The position numbers and the translations under genes were made by a program. A DNA stretch of 64,000 nt from an uncultured Ruminococcus sp. (GTDB lineage Bacteria; Bacillota; Clostridia; Oscillospirales; Ruminococcaceae): the NCBI GenBank assembly GCA_947627175.1, contig CANQVA010000005.1, forward strand, positions 1 to 64,000, given 5' to 3'. Under the pieces are notes generated by a model that was not told where the DNA came from, did no database searches, and saw only the letters and a program-made list of their open reading frames with translations. Shown piece after piece: positions 16,953-24,974 of this stretch. Within the stretch, counting starts at the first letter, position 1; the number at the start of each line of letters is the position of its first letter.

Positions 16953-16981
16953 ATTATATCACTATATTTTGAAGTTGTCAA
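16953..16981 (-). promoter_or_regulatory. Promoter of RNA unit 2
   Basis: On the minus strand TTGACA (16981-16976), 17 bp, and TATAAT (16958-16953). Its -35 region is back to back with the plus-strand promoter of the SDR gene. Confidence 0.85.
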
Positions 16982-16988
16982 GTAAAAT

Positions 16989-17017
16989 TTGACATTTTTT
17001 TTATTTTGTGCTAAAAT
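16989..17017 (+). promoter_or_regulatory. Promoter of the zinc-ribbon SDR gene
   Basis: TTGACA (16989-16994), 17 bp, TAAAAT (17012-17017), 33 bp before the start codon, which has an AGGAGG site at 17036. Confidence 0.75.
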
Positions 17018-17049
17018 AGTTTAAGTAATTTATTTAGGAGGATTTTTTT

Positions 17050-18075
17050 ATGAAAATTTGTTTAATGTGCCGTCAGCGTAATATGGAAAACTACGGAATA
17101 TGTCCTGAATGTTCTGCACTTAATGAAAAAATGAGATGTTTAACGTGTGACTTAACCGGGAAAACGGCTGTTGTTACGGGTGGAAGAATTAAAATAGGAT
17201 ATGCAGTTTGCCTTAAATTACTTAGAATGGGAGCGTCGGTAATAGCTATTACACGTTATCCGAAAAATGCACTTGAAAATTATTCAAAAGAACCTGATTT
17301 CGAGAATTTTCGGAGCAGGCTTTTTATTATCGGTTTCGACCTTATGAGAGTTGACCGCATAAATGAACTTATTTGTCAGATTGAAAAAATTTGTAACGGT
17401 CATCTTGATATACTTATAAATAATGCCGCCCAGACTGTAAAAAAATCTTCTGAATATTATTCTGAACTTGCAATGAAAGAAAATTCTATTGAAGATAAAC
17501 ACGATTTTAAAAGTATTTTGTCATTGTGTACTTCGGAAGAAAAATATTTTTCGATTATTCCAAATAATCAAATTGTCGATTATGGCGAACAGCCAAATAA
17601 AAATTCATGGGTTCGCAGACCTGAAGAAATTTCTCCGCAGGAACTCCTTGAAGTACAGCTTATCAATGTAACTGCTCCGTTCATTCTTACAAATGGTCTT
17701 AGAAAATATCTTGCACACGGTAGGGAAGAAAAGTCATGGGTGATAAATGTCAGCTCCGTTGAGGGACGTTTTAACACTAAACAGAAACTCGCACGTCATG
17801 TGCATACTAATATGGCTAAGGCTTCACTGAATATGATGACACATTCTATCGCTTCTGATTTCGTCCGTGACGGTATCTATGTTTATTCATGTGACCCTGG
17901 CTGGGTGTCAAATCAATTTCCTCCCGCTTATGAAATAAGTATAAACTTTAAACCTTATCTTACATATGAAGACGGTGCTATGAGAATACTTTATCCTATT
18001 ATTAAAAATTTTCATGAGAAAAAAATTAAAGATTATGGTATGTTTTATAAGGATTATAAAATCATTGATTATTGA
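17050..18075 (+). CDS. SDR-family oxidoreductase with N-terminal zinc ribbon
   Basis: A 341-residue protein. Residues 4-37 contain paired cysteines (CLMC, CPEC, and a later CLTC) that look like a zinc ribbon. From about residue 37 there is a Rossmann SDR domain: TGGRIKIG nucleotide-binding motif, NNAAQT, and INVSSVEGRF with the catalytic serine. The expected YxxxK is replaced: the segment reads HTNMAKASLNMM, so the lysine is kept but the usual tyrosine position is threonine. That sequence variant recurs in a little-studied SDR subfamily, so it may be a real variant rather than decay. Substrate unknown. It is probably a single-gene unit, with its own promoter and a terminator after it. Confidence 0.8.
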   Translation: MKICLMCRQRNMENYGICPECSALNEKMRCLTCDLTGKTAVVTGGRIKIGYAVCLKLLRMGASVIAITRYPKNALENYSKEPDFENFRSRLFIIGFDLMRVDRINELICQIEKICNGHLDILINNAAQTVKKSSEYYSELAMKENSIEDKHDFKSILSLCTSEEKYFSIIPNNQIVDYGEQPNKNSWVRRPEEISPQELLEVQLINVTAPFILTNGLRKYLAHGREEKSWVINVSSVEGRFNTKQKLARHVHTNMAKASLNMMTHSIASDFVRDGIYVYSCDPGWVSNQFPPAYEISINFKPYLTYEDGAMRILYPIIKNFHEKKIKDYGMFYKDYKIIDY

Positions 18076-18131
18076 TATTACTGCAAGAATGATTTGCCGA
18101 AAGTTCAAAAAGCTGAAATATAATGTAATAT

Positions 18132-18180
18132 AAAAGTCATTTTAAAAATAAACAAAAAATGACTTTATATTTATTTGTTG
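18132..18180 (+). terminator. Terminator of the SDR gene
   Basis: Inverted repeat AAAGTCATTTT/AAAATGACTTT with an A-rich loop, followed by a T-rich stretch, about 60 bp after the stop. Confidence 0.6.
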
Positions 18181-18227
18181 AAATATATCCTTATAATAAT
18201 GATTATACGAACTGATGACAAAAAAAT

Positions 18228-18506
18228 CTAAAAAAATAAAATACCAAAAGAGAATAAGACCATCAAAATAAAACTAATAAAACAGAATAAGACAAATAAA
18301 ACGAAATGAAGCTGATAAAAAAAGTATACTAAAATCAATAAGCATATCAAGACAATAAACGAAAAAACGTTATTATAAATAGGGGAATCAGAGTCGAACA
18401 GACAAACAGAATCGGCAGGGGAGTATGTGACTATTTTTTTAATATCTTTATTATTGATTTTATGATAAGTGAAATAAAACCATTTACTAATATACTTAAA
18501 ATGCAT
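18228..18506 (-). CDS. Hydrophobic open frame, likely -1 frameshift extension of the upstream membrane gene
   Basis: This 92-codon frame overlaps the end of the 18431-18679 gene by 76 bp in the -1 frame. Its own ATG at 18506 has no good ribosome-binding site. The part beyond the overlap encodes a polar stretch (SPADSVCLFDSDSPIYNN) and then two strongly hydrophobic segments. The most likely reading is that it is reached by slippage at the A7 run at 18440-18434, giving a product of about 150 residues. A pseudogene or a sequencing error in the homopolymer are the other readings. Confidence 0.4.
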   Translation of the reverse strand: MHFKYISKWFYFTYHKINNKDIKKIVTYSPADSVCLFDSDSPIYNNVFSFIVLICLLILVYFFYQLHFVLFVLFCFISFILMVLFSFGILFF

Positions 18507-18679
18507 TCTTCAAAGTATAGATTTCCAATTATCACACATATTGTTAATATAATACGGAAGAATAAACTTTCAATATATCCCCATATTATGTAGATAGCAA
18601 TTAAACATATAATTAAATAAATTATAAAATTTAAAATCAAATATATACTTGCAATTATTGAACCTTTTTTATCTTTCAT
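18431..18679 (-). CDS. Small multi-pass membrane protein
   Basis: An 82-residue protein beginning MKDKKGSIIASIYL, with an AGGAG site eight bases before ATG 18679. It has about three hydrophobic segments and a lysine-rich end (IIKILKK) that runs into TAG directly after seven A. I do not recognise the family. The minus-strand sequence A AAA AAA sits in the zero frame exactly as in bacterial -1 slippery sites, and the -1 frame stays open for another 68 codons. It lies downstream of the DUF2828 gene but is separated from it by a terminator. Confidence 0.5.
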   Translation of the reverse strand: MKDKKGSIIASIYLILNFIIYLIICLIAIYIIWGYIESLFFRIILTICVIIGNLYFEECILSILVNGFISLIIKSIIKILKK

Positions 18680-18699
18680 TATAAATCTCCTCTGCAATT

Positions 18700-18738
18700 A
18701 AAAAACAAGCATTCCCCAAATGAGAAGTGCCTGTTTTT
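18700..18738 (-). terminator. Terminator of the DUF2828 gene
   Basis: Stem AACAGGCA/TGCTTGTT with an inner CTTC/GGGG-type extension, followed on the minus strand by six U, directly after the stop of the gene at 18744. Confidence 0.7.
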
Positions 18739-18743
18739 TGAAG

Positions 18744-20210
18744 TTATACTATTTTTTTGTAACGTTCACTTGAAATTACTTTTTCCATAACTTTTAACGG
18801 AGAAATTTCTCCACTTAAAGCCATATCAAAAATAACAGGTGAAAATCCTGAAACTAAAGCCGCTCCTGTTTCAGACATAGTAACAGGCATATTTTTCTGT
18901 GAACTGTTCACATTCCAGAAAATAATATCCGGCAGTCTGTAGCCATAATGGGCATATTTATTTTTCATCAGGTCAAAGACAGGGGCGTTATTTCCGTCTT
19001 CTATGCAGCTATCAAATTCCATATCAGATATTATATAAATCTTAGTGGGCATTTCTTCTTGTGGGAGTTTATTCTTAACGGCTGTCATAAGAATAAGTTT
19101 GAAAACTGCTTCAACATCAGTATTTGATACTTCATTGAACCGTCTGCAATAATCTACTTTTTCATAGATGTCTTTACCCTTTATTTCAACAAGTTTTGGT
19201 CTTGTTGAGAATGTAATAAAGTGATTTGCAAAGTTGCCTTTATTGTGTTCTGCAAAATAAATGCCAAGAGAAAGTGCTACATCTATAGGTCTTACATTCT
19301 TTCCCCAGATCATAGAACCTGAACCGTCTACAACTGCAATAGCATTTTCGTTATTATCGGCATAAGAGGGGAGATTATTCCATGTTGTATCAAGGGACAT
19401 TTTTTCTTCATTCGTTTTTGGACCTTCACAACGCCGTACAATTTCATATGGATAAAGAACTGATGTATTAAGTTTTTCTTTGCCTTCCTGTACAGACTTC
19501 AAATAATTCATATATCGCTGCTCATCATTTCTTATAAAAGCATTGCGATATTTGAACATGGCACATGACGGTTGTTTTGAATAGTCGAAAGTATAATCCG
19601 AAGTTCTCAGTCGGTTTTCTATTATATCTATGTAACGTCTTAATTCTGAAAGAGTATGTCTGTATTTTTTCTCACTCATGCCGAGAAACTTCGCCATAGT
19701 TTTTCCGAGAGCCTTAGTTTCAGCCGATGAGGCATTAACGGACGGGAGCCATTTTGCAAGCAGTGAAACCTGTTCGTTTCGTTGCATTGCGTTTATATCT
19801 ACATCAAGTTGTTTCTTTATTTCGGCAACTGCCTCTTTTTCACATTTAGTGCCGAAAAGTACGAGTAAATCGTCAAAACGTCCATATTCAGCGAAAAAGG
19901 GGATATTTCTTTTTACAGCATCGGGTGCAAATTCAGAAAGATTTTTCATAGCTATCCTGAAAAATCTTCTTTCACCGAGACCGCCTCTTGCATCACGTGC
20001 ATAAAAAATTATTTTCATGGTTTTTGTTGGGTCTTCTGCATAAGATTTTATGACAGATGAATTGATTTTTCGTTCGTCGGCTTCACGCATTGCCCCTGCT
20101 CCGAAAAACAGGTCAAGACAAAACGAATTAGTTGAACTATGTGTCAAAGCTCCGTTTTCTGTATAGGTGAGATTGGATTCTTTTTTCAAAAGATTCAAAA
20201 AATTCATCAT
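18744..20210 (-). CDS. DUF2828 / Ro60 (TROVE)-like vWA protein
   Basis: A 488-residue protein of the DUF2828 type. The N-terminal two-thirds is a helical-repeat region like the TROVE/Ro60 RNA-binding ring (FLDLFFGAGAMRE-like start, FYARDARGGLGERRFFR near residue 70). The C-terminal third is a von Willebrand A domain with a complete metal site: DGSGSM near residue 295, a later Thr in SNTDVE, and Asp in SDMEFD. Ro60 proteins bind misfolded RNA and Y RNAs. I start it at ATG 20210 with AGAGG seven bases upstream. The 570 bp upstream contain a repeated hairpin RNA candidate on the same strand. Confidence 0.8.
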   Translation of the reverse strand: MMNFLNLLKKESNLTYTENGALTHSSTNSFCLDLFFGAGAMREADERKINSSVIKSYAEDPTKTMKIIFYARDARGGLGERRFFRIAMKNLSEFAPDAVKRNIPFFAEYGRFDDLLVLFGTKCEKEAVAEIKKQLDVDINAMQRNEQVSLLAKWLPSVNASSAETKALGKTMAKFLGMSEKKYRHTLSELRRYIDIIENRLRTSDYTFDYSKQPSCAMFKYRNAFIRNDEQRYMNYLKSVQEGKEKLNTSVLYPYEIVRRCEGPKTNEEKMSLDTTWNNLPSYADNNENAIAVVDGSGSMIWGKNVRPIDVALSLGIYFAEHNKGNFANHFITFSTRPKLVEIKGKDIYEKVDYCRRFNEVSNTDVEAVFKLILMTAVKNKLPQEEMPTKIYIISDMEFDSCIEDGNNAPVFDLMKNKYAHYGYRLPDIIFWNVNSSQKNMPVTMSETGAALVSGFSPVIFDMALSGEISPLKVMEKVISSERYKKIV

Positions 20211-20284
20211 ATAGATACCTCTTTTCATGGCTTTATAATTTTTTGGAATGACAAGGCACATAATAAAAAAATTACGTTATCATA

Positions 20285-20640
20285 TTAAAAGTATGAGCGT
20301 TCAGTTCATTGCTGTAAGTGCCTTTTTTTACACGGTACAAAGTTATTTCATAACAATATGATAAATTGCTGTACGTACCGTTTGTTTCATGGTTCTGTCT
20401 TTATCAGAGTGCCTAAGTATGGACTCAAGCGTTCTCTGCCCCTTACAAGAAAAAATTGCTGTCTGAACCATTCGACTTTAACACGGCTCTTTATAGATCA
20501 CGGTGATTACTTAATTAAAAGCATCCTCCGTATGGAATTCTATAACATGATTGCTGTCAGAGCCATTATTATATACCATTTTTCATGGCTTAAAATTTCA
20601 ATGATATGACGGTCACATTGTGACAAGTTATTACTCAATA
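20285..20640 (-). ncRNA. Repeated hairpin RNA candidate upstream of the DUF2828 gene (possible Y-RNA-like)
   Basis: On the minus strand the octamer ACAGCAAT occurs four times (plus-strand positions 20550-20557, 20455-20462, 20365-20372 and 20308-20315). Each is preceded by a short stem-loop, clear in the first two copies: AGCCAT/ATGGCT and AGCCGT/ATGGTT. Between copies a longer hairpin pairs CAGAG/CTCTG around GCTTGAGT/ACTTAGGC. The stems use G-U pairs on the minus strand where the plus strand would have A-C mismatches, which points to minus-strand transcription. Context beside a Ro60-like protein suggests Y-RNA-like RNAs; this is inference. It could instead be a long 5' UTR. Confidence 0.5.
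20612..20624. promoter_or_regulatory. Palindrome, possible operator in the DUF2828/WYL divergent region
   Basis: GTCACATTGTGAC is a 5-bp inverted repeat with a 3-bp centre, lying between the divergent genes. A WYL regulator is the obvious candidate to bind it, but nothing proves this. Confidence 0.35.
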
Positions 20641-20779
20641 CGATATAAAATAACTATGCGTCCATTTATCCACATAAACAAAATATGCTGTATAAGCCGT
20701 TCTGCTTGGTATGTACTAAGTATAGCACACATTTCCAGAATAATCATATAAAAAAATCTGCGAACTTATAATTTACTAC

Positions 20780-20808
20780 TTGAAACATCTGTAATTTTCT
20801 GTTATTAT
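20780..20808 (+). promoter_or_regulatory. Promoter of the WYL operon
   Basis: TTGAAA (20780-20785), 17 bp, TATTAT (20803-20808), 26 bp before the first WYL gene, which has an AAAGGAAG site. Confidence 0.65.
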
Positions 20809-20834
20809 TATAAGTAAGAAAGGAAGTAATCAAA

Positions 20835-22073
20835 ATGGGTGGATTTTCAGAACTGATAAAAAAATTTGACAAGACAAGGGACTATATACGTGATTTTTTT
20901 ATATATGGGTTTAAAGTAAGAAATGATTTTGACTTGAAAAGCTTACGTACTTATGACGACGAAAAAAGACGTATTGAAAGCTGGTTCAGTGATTATATAA
21001 GGTATGACCGTTCCGAAAGGGGACAAAAAGTTTCCATTACTGTTGACAGCGGTATTATTTCTGAAAATCCGCTTTATCAGGCGTATTATTCAAAAAGTTT
21101 CACAAATAATGATATTAAACTGCATTTCTTTCTTCTCGACGTACTGCATAATGGCGAAAGTCTTACACTTAAAGAAATAGTTTTCAGAATAGATATAAAT
21201 TATGATGAAATGTTTGATGTACAGACTATAAGAAACAAGCTGAAAGAATATGTAAAAGAGGGGATTGTTATTACTGAAAAAAAAGGAAAAACAGCATATT
21301 TTCGTTTATCTCCCGACAGAGCAGAAGAATTTCTATATGCTTATGACGGTTTAACCGATGCGGTAAAATTTTTTTCTGAAACACAGGAATTCGGAATTGT
21401 CGGAAACAGTCTGCTTAAATTCGCACATCTGAAAAATGACCTATTTGTAATGAAACATAATTACATTGTACATACTCTTGAAGATATAATTATTCCGGAA
21501 ATAATCAGTGCAATTGAAAATAAAAGGTATGTGTCGTTTATTTCTTTCAAATCTAAAAGCAATAAAGTCAAGAATGTCAATCAGGTAGTTCCACTGAAAA
21601 TTTTTTCATCTCTTCAAACGGGTAGGCGGTATGTTGTCGGGTATGTTCCGTCTATAGGGTGCTTTCATTCATTTCGCCTTGATTTTATCAAAATTGTAAA
21701 AACAGGGGATATATTCAGCGAATATGACAGTATATATGAAAAGTTTTCTCAGGATTTAAATTATTGTTTCGGCGTTTCTTTTGGTTCGGTAAATATTGAA
21801 ACTGTTGTAATTACTTTTTATATTGACGAAAAAAATGAAAAATTCGTTGTAAACAGACTTGAACGTGAAAAAAGAAACGGCATTCTTGAAAAAATTGATG
21901 ACAATTTATTCCGTCTTACCGTGAAATCTTTCGATTCATTCGAGGTCATGCAATGGGTAAAAAGTTTCACCGGCAGGGTTGTTTCCGTCACGGGAGATAA
22001 CAAACAGGCAATAGACCGTTTTTATAGCGATATAAATAAAATGTATAAGATGTATGAAAGGGGAGAGCAATGA
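20835..22073 (+). CDS. WYL-domain transcriptional regulator (first of pair)
   Basis: A 412-residue protein. Residues about 90-160 look like a winged helix (LTLKEIVFRIDINYDEMFDVQTIRNKLKEY, then GIVITEKKGKTAYFRL). Residues about 225-320 form a WYL-type SH3-like domain, with RRYVVGYVPSIGCFHSFRLDFI in the ligand-binding part, and a WCX-like C-terminal extension follows. WYL domains often sense nucleic acids or nucleotides and control defence or DNA-damage genes. It overlaps the second WYL gene by 4 bp and is divergent from the DUF2828 gene, which it may regulate. Confidence 0.75.
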   Translation: MGGFSELIKKFDKTRDYIRDFFIYGFKVRNDFDLKSLRTYDDEKRRIESWFSDYIRYDRSERGQKVSITVDSGIISENPLYQAYYSKSFTNNDIKLHFFLLDVLHNGESLTLKEIVFRIDINYDEMFDVQTIRNKLKEYVKEGIVITEKKGKTAYFRLSPDRAEEFLYAYDGLTDAVKFFSETQEFGIVGNSLLKFAHLKNDLFVMKHNYIVHTLEDIIIPEIISAIENKRYVSFISFKSKSNKVKNVNQVVPLKIFSSLQTGRRYVVGYVPSIGCFHSFRLDFIKIVKTGDIFSEYDSIYEKFSQDLNYCFGVSFGSVNIETVVITFYIDEKNEKFVVNRLEREKRNGILEKIDDNLFRLTVKSFDSFEVMQWVKSFTGRVVSVTGDNKQAIDRFYSDINKMYKMYERGEQ

Positions 22074-23059
22074 ATATATTTCATGAAATATACAGTACAT
22101 ATTTCCGCATTGCGTCTGAAATTCTGAAACTTCCGCATATAACAGAAAAAAGTATATACGAAATTATTAAAAGAGATGGTTTCCGTGATTCGATTCTTTT
22201 TCTTCCTCAAAAGTTCATTCCGCAGAATGACAATTCTGACTGGGGACTTCTTATTAAAAAAAATAATGAATTAGTTCCCGTTACAAAAAATAAGCCTGTG
22301 GAGATACTGACAGAAATTCAAAAACAATGGATAAAGGCAATTCTTGACGACCCTAAAATACATCTGTTTCTTGAAAATAATACTATTGTTTCACTGAAAA
22401 AACGTCTTGAAAATGTAAAGCCGTTTTACAACAGAAAACATTTCAGATATACGGATAAATTCAGTGACGGTGATAATTTCTGTAATCAGAATTATCAGGC
22501 AAATTTCCGTAAAATTATAAATGCGGTAAAAAGTCACGAAATACTTGAAATAACTTTCATCAGCGGAAACGGCAAAAAAATATGTAAAGAATATATTCCG
22601 CTTAAAATACAGTATTCAGCCAAAAATGACCGTTTCAGATTCTTTTGCTTTTCTGTTGAAAATGGTGAAATATCAACTGCCGGAATTATTAACATCGGCA
22701 GAATTAAATCTATTAAACCTACAGGGAAATATTGGAAAAATAATATCTCAACAGATGAATATTTTCAGAAAAGAAAATGTGTAAATCCTGTTATTGTACG
22801 CATATCAAATGAACGAAACGCAAAAGAACGTTTTTTCATGGAGTTCGCACCTTATGAAAAATGTACATTGTCAGATTCGACAGACGGAAAATGTACTGTT
22901 AAAATATGGTACGATTATCAGGAAGAAACAGAATTACTCATACGCCTGCTGAGTTTCGGGGCTGTTATTGAAATACTTGAACCGCATAGATTTCGTCGGC
23001 AAGTAAAAAAACGTATCACAAGACAGTATGATTTACTAAATAAAAACTGCCGGGATTAG
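22070..23059 (+). CDS. WYL-domain protein (second of pair)
   Basis: A 329-residue protein whose start overlaps the stop of the first WYL gene (ATGA), with a GGGGAG site inside that gene. Residues about 140-220 match a WYL core (EILEITFISGNGKKICKEYIPLKIQYSAKNDRFRFFCF) and the C-terminus a WCX-like extension ending in EPHRFRRQVKKRI. The N-terminal part is an atypical DNA-binding region at best. Paired WYL genes often work as hetero-oligomers. A short stem of CTGCCGG/CCGGCAG just after the stop (23048-23065) may end the transcript. Confidence 0.7.
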   Translation: MNIFHEIYSTYFRIASEILKLPHITEKSIYEIIKRDGFRDSILFLPQKFIPQNDNSDWGLLIKKNNELVPVTKNKPVEILTEIQKQWIKAILDDPKIHLFLENNTIVSLKKRLENVKPFYNRKHFRYTDKFSDGDNFCNQNYQANFRKIINAVKSHEILEITFISGNGKKICKEYIPLKIQYSAKNDRFRFFCFSVENGEISTAGIINIGRIKSIKPTGKYWKNNISTDEYFQKRKCVNPVIVRISNERNAKERFFMEFAPYEKCTLSDSTDGKCTVKIWYDYQEETELLIRLLSFGAVIEILEPHRFRRQVKKRITRQYDLLNKNCRD

Positions 23060-23073
23060 CCGGCAGTAGTTTT

Positions 23074-23706
23074 TTATACGCTTTTAACGTGAAAATCTAT
23101 AAAATCTTCTTTATTGAAATCGGGAATATTTCCGAAAGTATCAAGCATAAGCCTAATCAATGCGACAGATTTCGCCTGCGTATTTATACTTTTATTCGGG
23201 TTAAATTCAATATCCGTAAAATAATTATAATTCCGTATTTCCTGAATCTCTTCATCGGTAAGCGATTCTTTTACAGCTTTTATATAAATATAATCGTAAA
23301 AAACCGTTTTCGGAATTATCGGAAAAGTTTCACCATTATAAATAAATGACTTCAATGCACCTGAATTTTTCAGGCGTATATCTCTCTTTGCATCTTTTGG
23401 CGAAACTTCAAGTAAATCAATGTAAGCTCCTCCGCCGGTGAAAACTTTTGAACTTTGAAAAATATTCTCCAGTGGATAATTATTTAATTTGAGATTGAAC
23501 GCACTAAGTTTTACGCCAAGTGAATTTTTGCTTTTTGTACTCACTTCAAGGGGATTTGCGTTATTGTCGCTTTTTAAGACTGCATTGTGCAAGCTGTCTA
23601 TTGATTTCTGCTTCTGTGATACAGCAAATCCCGAAAACCATTCAAAAGAATAATTTCTGACGTTGACTTTTCCGTTTCTAACATAATATACCGGTCTTTC
23701 AGCCAT
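23074..23706 (-). CDS. NADAR-type (DarT1-associated antitoxin family) protein
   Basis: A 210-residue protein beginning MAERPVYYVRNGK. Its pattern, FEWFSGFAVSQKQKSIDSLH, KNSLGVKLSAFNL, IFQSSKVFTGGGAY, AKRDIRLKNSG, PKTVFYDYIY and FTDIEFNPNKSINTQAKSVAL, matches my recollection of the NADAR-domain family that reverses DarT1 DNA ADP-ribosylation. No DarT-like toxin is next to it: the upstream gene is DUF1015, with which it overlaps, and downstream is a convergent WYL gene. It may be a solitary immunity or repair enzyme. The family call rests on motif memory. Confidence 0.7.
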   Translation of the reverse strand: MAERPVYYVRNGKVNVRNYSFEWFSGFAVSQKQKSIDSLHNAVLKSDNNANPLEVSTKSKNSLGVKLSAFNLKLNNYPLENIFQSSKVFTGGGAYIDLLEVSPKDAKRDIRLKNSGALKSFIYNGETFPIIPKTVFYDYIYIKAVKESLTDEEIQEIRNYNYFTDIEFNPNKSINTQAKSVALIRLMLDTFGNIPDFNKEDFIDFHVKSV

Positions 23707-24974
23707 TATAAAACCTCTTTAATTTTTCTTGCCTCAATATAAAATCTCTTATCCTCGGCATGACCCATTGAAAAAGTTTTTCTCGGTAATGCACCGTCTT
23801 TTATGACGGTCGGAAAAAGCTGTGATTTATCCATATCGGGCAGTATAAATGCAATGCCATTGTGTTTTTCAGCAAGATTTCTGACGGTATCAGTGCCATG
23901 AATATAGTCGATTTTACCGCCGTTTTCCTTTATATAACCGTCAAGAAAATTCTGGAGGGAACCTACTGAAAGATTTGATGACTTTTTATTTATATAAAGT
24001 TTCTTTTCTGTTCCTTTGCAGGAAATTATTACATATTGGTCTGATTGATTATTTTCGGAAAGTTCAAGAGCGTTTGTAAGTTCTGAAATTAGTTTATCAC
24101 AATCTACATCGCAGACAAGTCTGTGTATTGCTTCAAATTTGAGTGCATCGCTATGCAGGTTGACTATTTCGGCAAGAGCATATCTTGCAGGATGATTTGA
24201 AAAATCTTTATCGGGATTTGCTTTTTTCAGTTGTTCGTAAAACTCTTTAGCTGTAGCAAGTGAATGATTTCCATCGCCCATAGCATAAAGAAGTACAGGA
24301 GTTTTTTCTAAATTATATTTTTTACAGAATTTTTCAGGTTCAGCAAGTTTACAGAGTGCGGAATTGATTTCTTCTTGTGTGTCATCGTCAACAAGATAGC
24401 CTTTTATACTTCCGCCATTCTGCATAAGTTCAAAATCATAAAGTTTCTGCATATCCTTTTCGGCAAGAGGTTCAATAACTGTATTATCAGGGTCATCAAT
24501 AAGAATCATTATATGGGGAAGTTCTAAACCTGCTCCCTGACGCACTTTAATGCGTGGCGGTATTCTTTCTATAACAGTAGCTTCTGTTGCACGTACTTCT
24601 GAAGTACTGCCTTTTGAGAAGTCATATTTTTCAAGGTCAATTGCTCCGACAATTCCCTTGCGGATAATACCGTTGCTTTGTACTCTTTCAACATAAACCA
24701 TTGCATTTTTATATTCTTGAAAAACACCGTCTGAAATGTATTTGTCCATAGCTTTATGAATATTGTCTATTCTTTCAGAAACGTCATTATTTTCAAGATA
24801 GATTTCAGGAAGAATCAAATTAAGTGCCGACGGAGCATTACCGACTGTTTTATATACTTCGTCCCAATATTCCGGCTCGCTTGTGTATTGGTCACAAGCA
24901 ATTACTGCCCATTTTTTCATGTCTGCGTTGTGTGGAATAAGAATGTCCGCATTGTGAAAAGCTGTTGTATTCAT
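23706..24974 (-). CDS. DUF1015 family protein
   Basis: A 422-residue protein with the DUF1015 hallmarks: an N-terminal IPHNADMKKWAVIACDQYTSEPEYWDEV, the segment LYAMGDGNHSLATAKE near residue 235 and a C-terminal GIAFILPDMDKSQLF. Function is not established for the family; the GDGNHS motif is conserved enough to suggest catalysis. It overlaps maf upstream and the NADAR gene downstream by a few bases each, so the three are translationally coupled in one operon. Confidence 0.8.
   Translation of the reverse strand: MNTTAFHNADILIPHNADMKKWAVIACDQYTSEPEYWDEVYKTVGNAPSALNLILPEIYLENNDVSERIDNIHKAMDKYISDGVFQEYKNAMVYVERVQSNGIIRKGIVGAIDLEKYDFSKGSTSEVRATEATVIERIPPRIKVRQGAGLELPHIMILIDDPDNTVIEPLAEKDMQKLYDFELMQNGGSIKGYLVDDDTQEEINSALCKLAEPEKFCKKYNLEKTPVLLYAMGDGNHSLATAKEFYEQLKKANPDKDFSNHPARYALAEIVNLHSDALKFEAIHRLVCDVDCDKLISELTNALELSENNQSDQYVIISCKGTEKKLYINKKSSNLSVGSLQNFLDGYIKENGGKIDYIHGTDTVRNLAEKHNGIAFILPDMDKSQLFPTVIKDGALPRKTFSMGHAEDKRFYIEARKIKEVL

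Noticed and set aside
18370-18430. GC-richer stretch resembling a tRNA T-arm (GTTCGACTCTGATTCCCC on the minus strand)
   Set aside because: No tRNA body around it; better explained as part of the -1 frame coding sequence.
20285-20640. CRISPR array
   Set aside because: The repeated octamers are too short and irregularly spaced (57, 90 and 95 bp) and lie in stem-loops; no cas genes.
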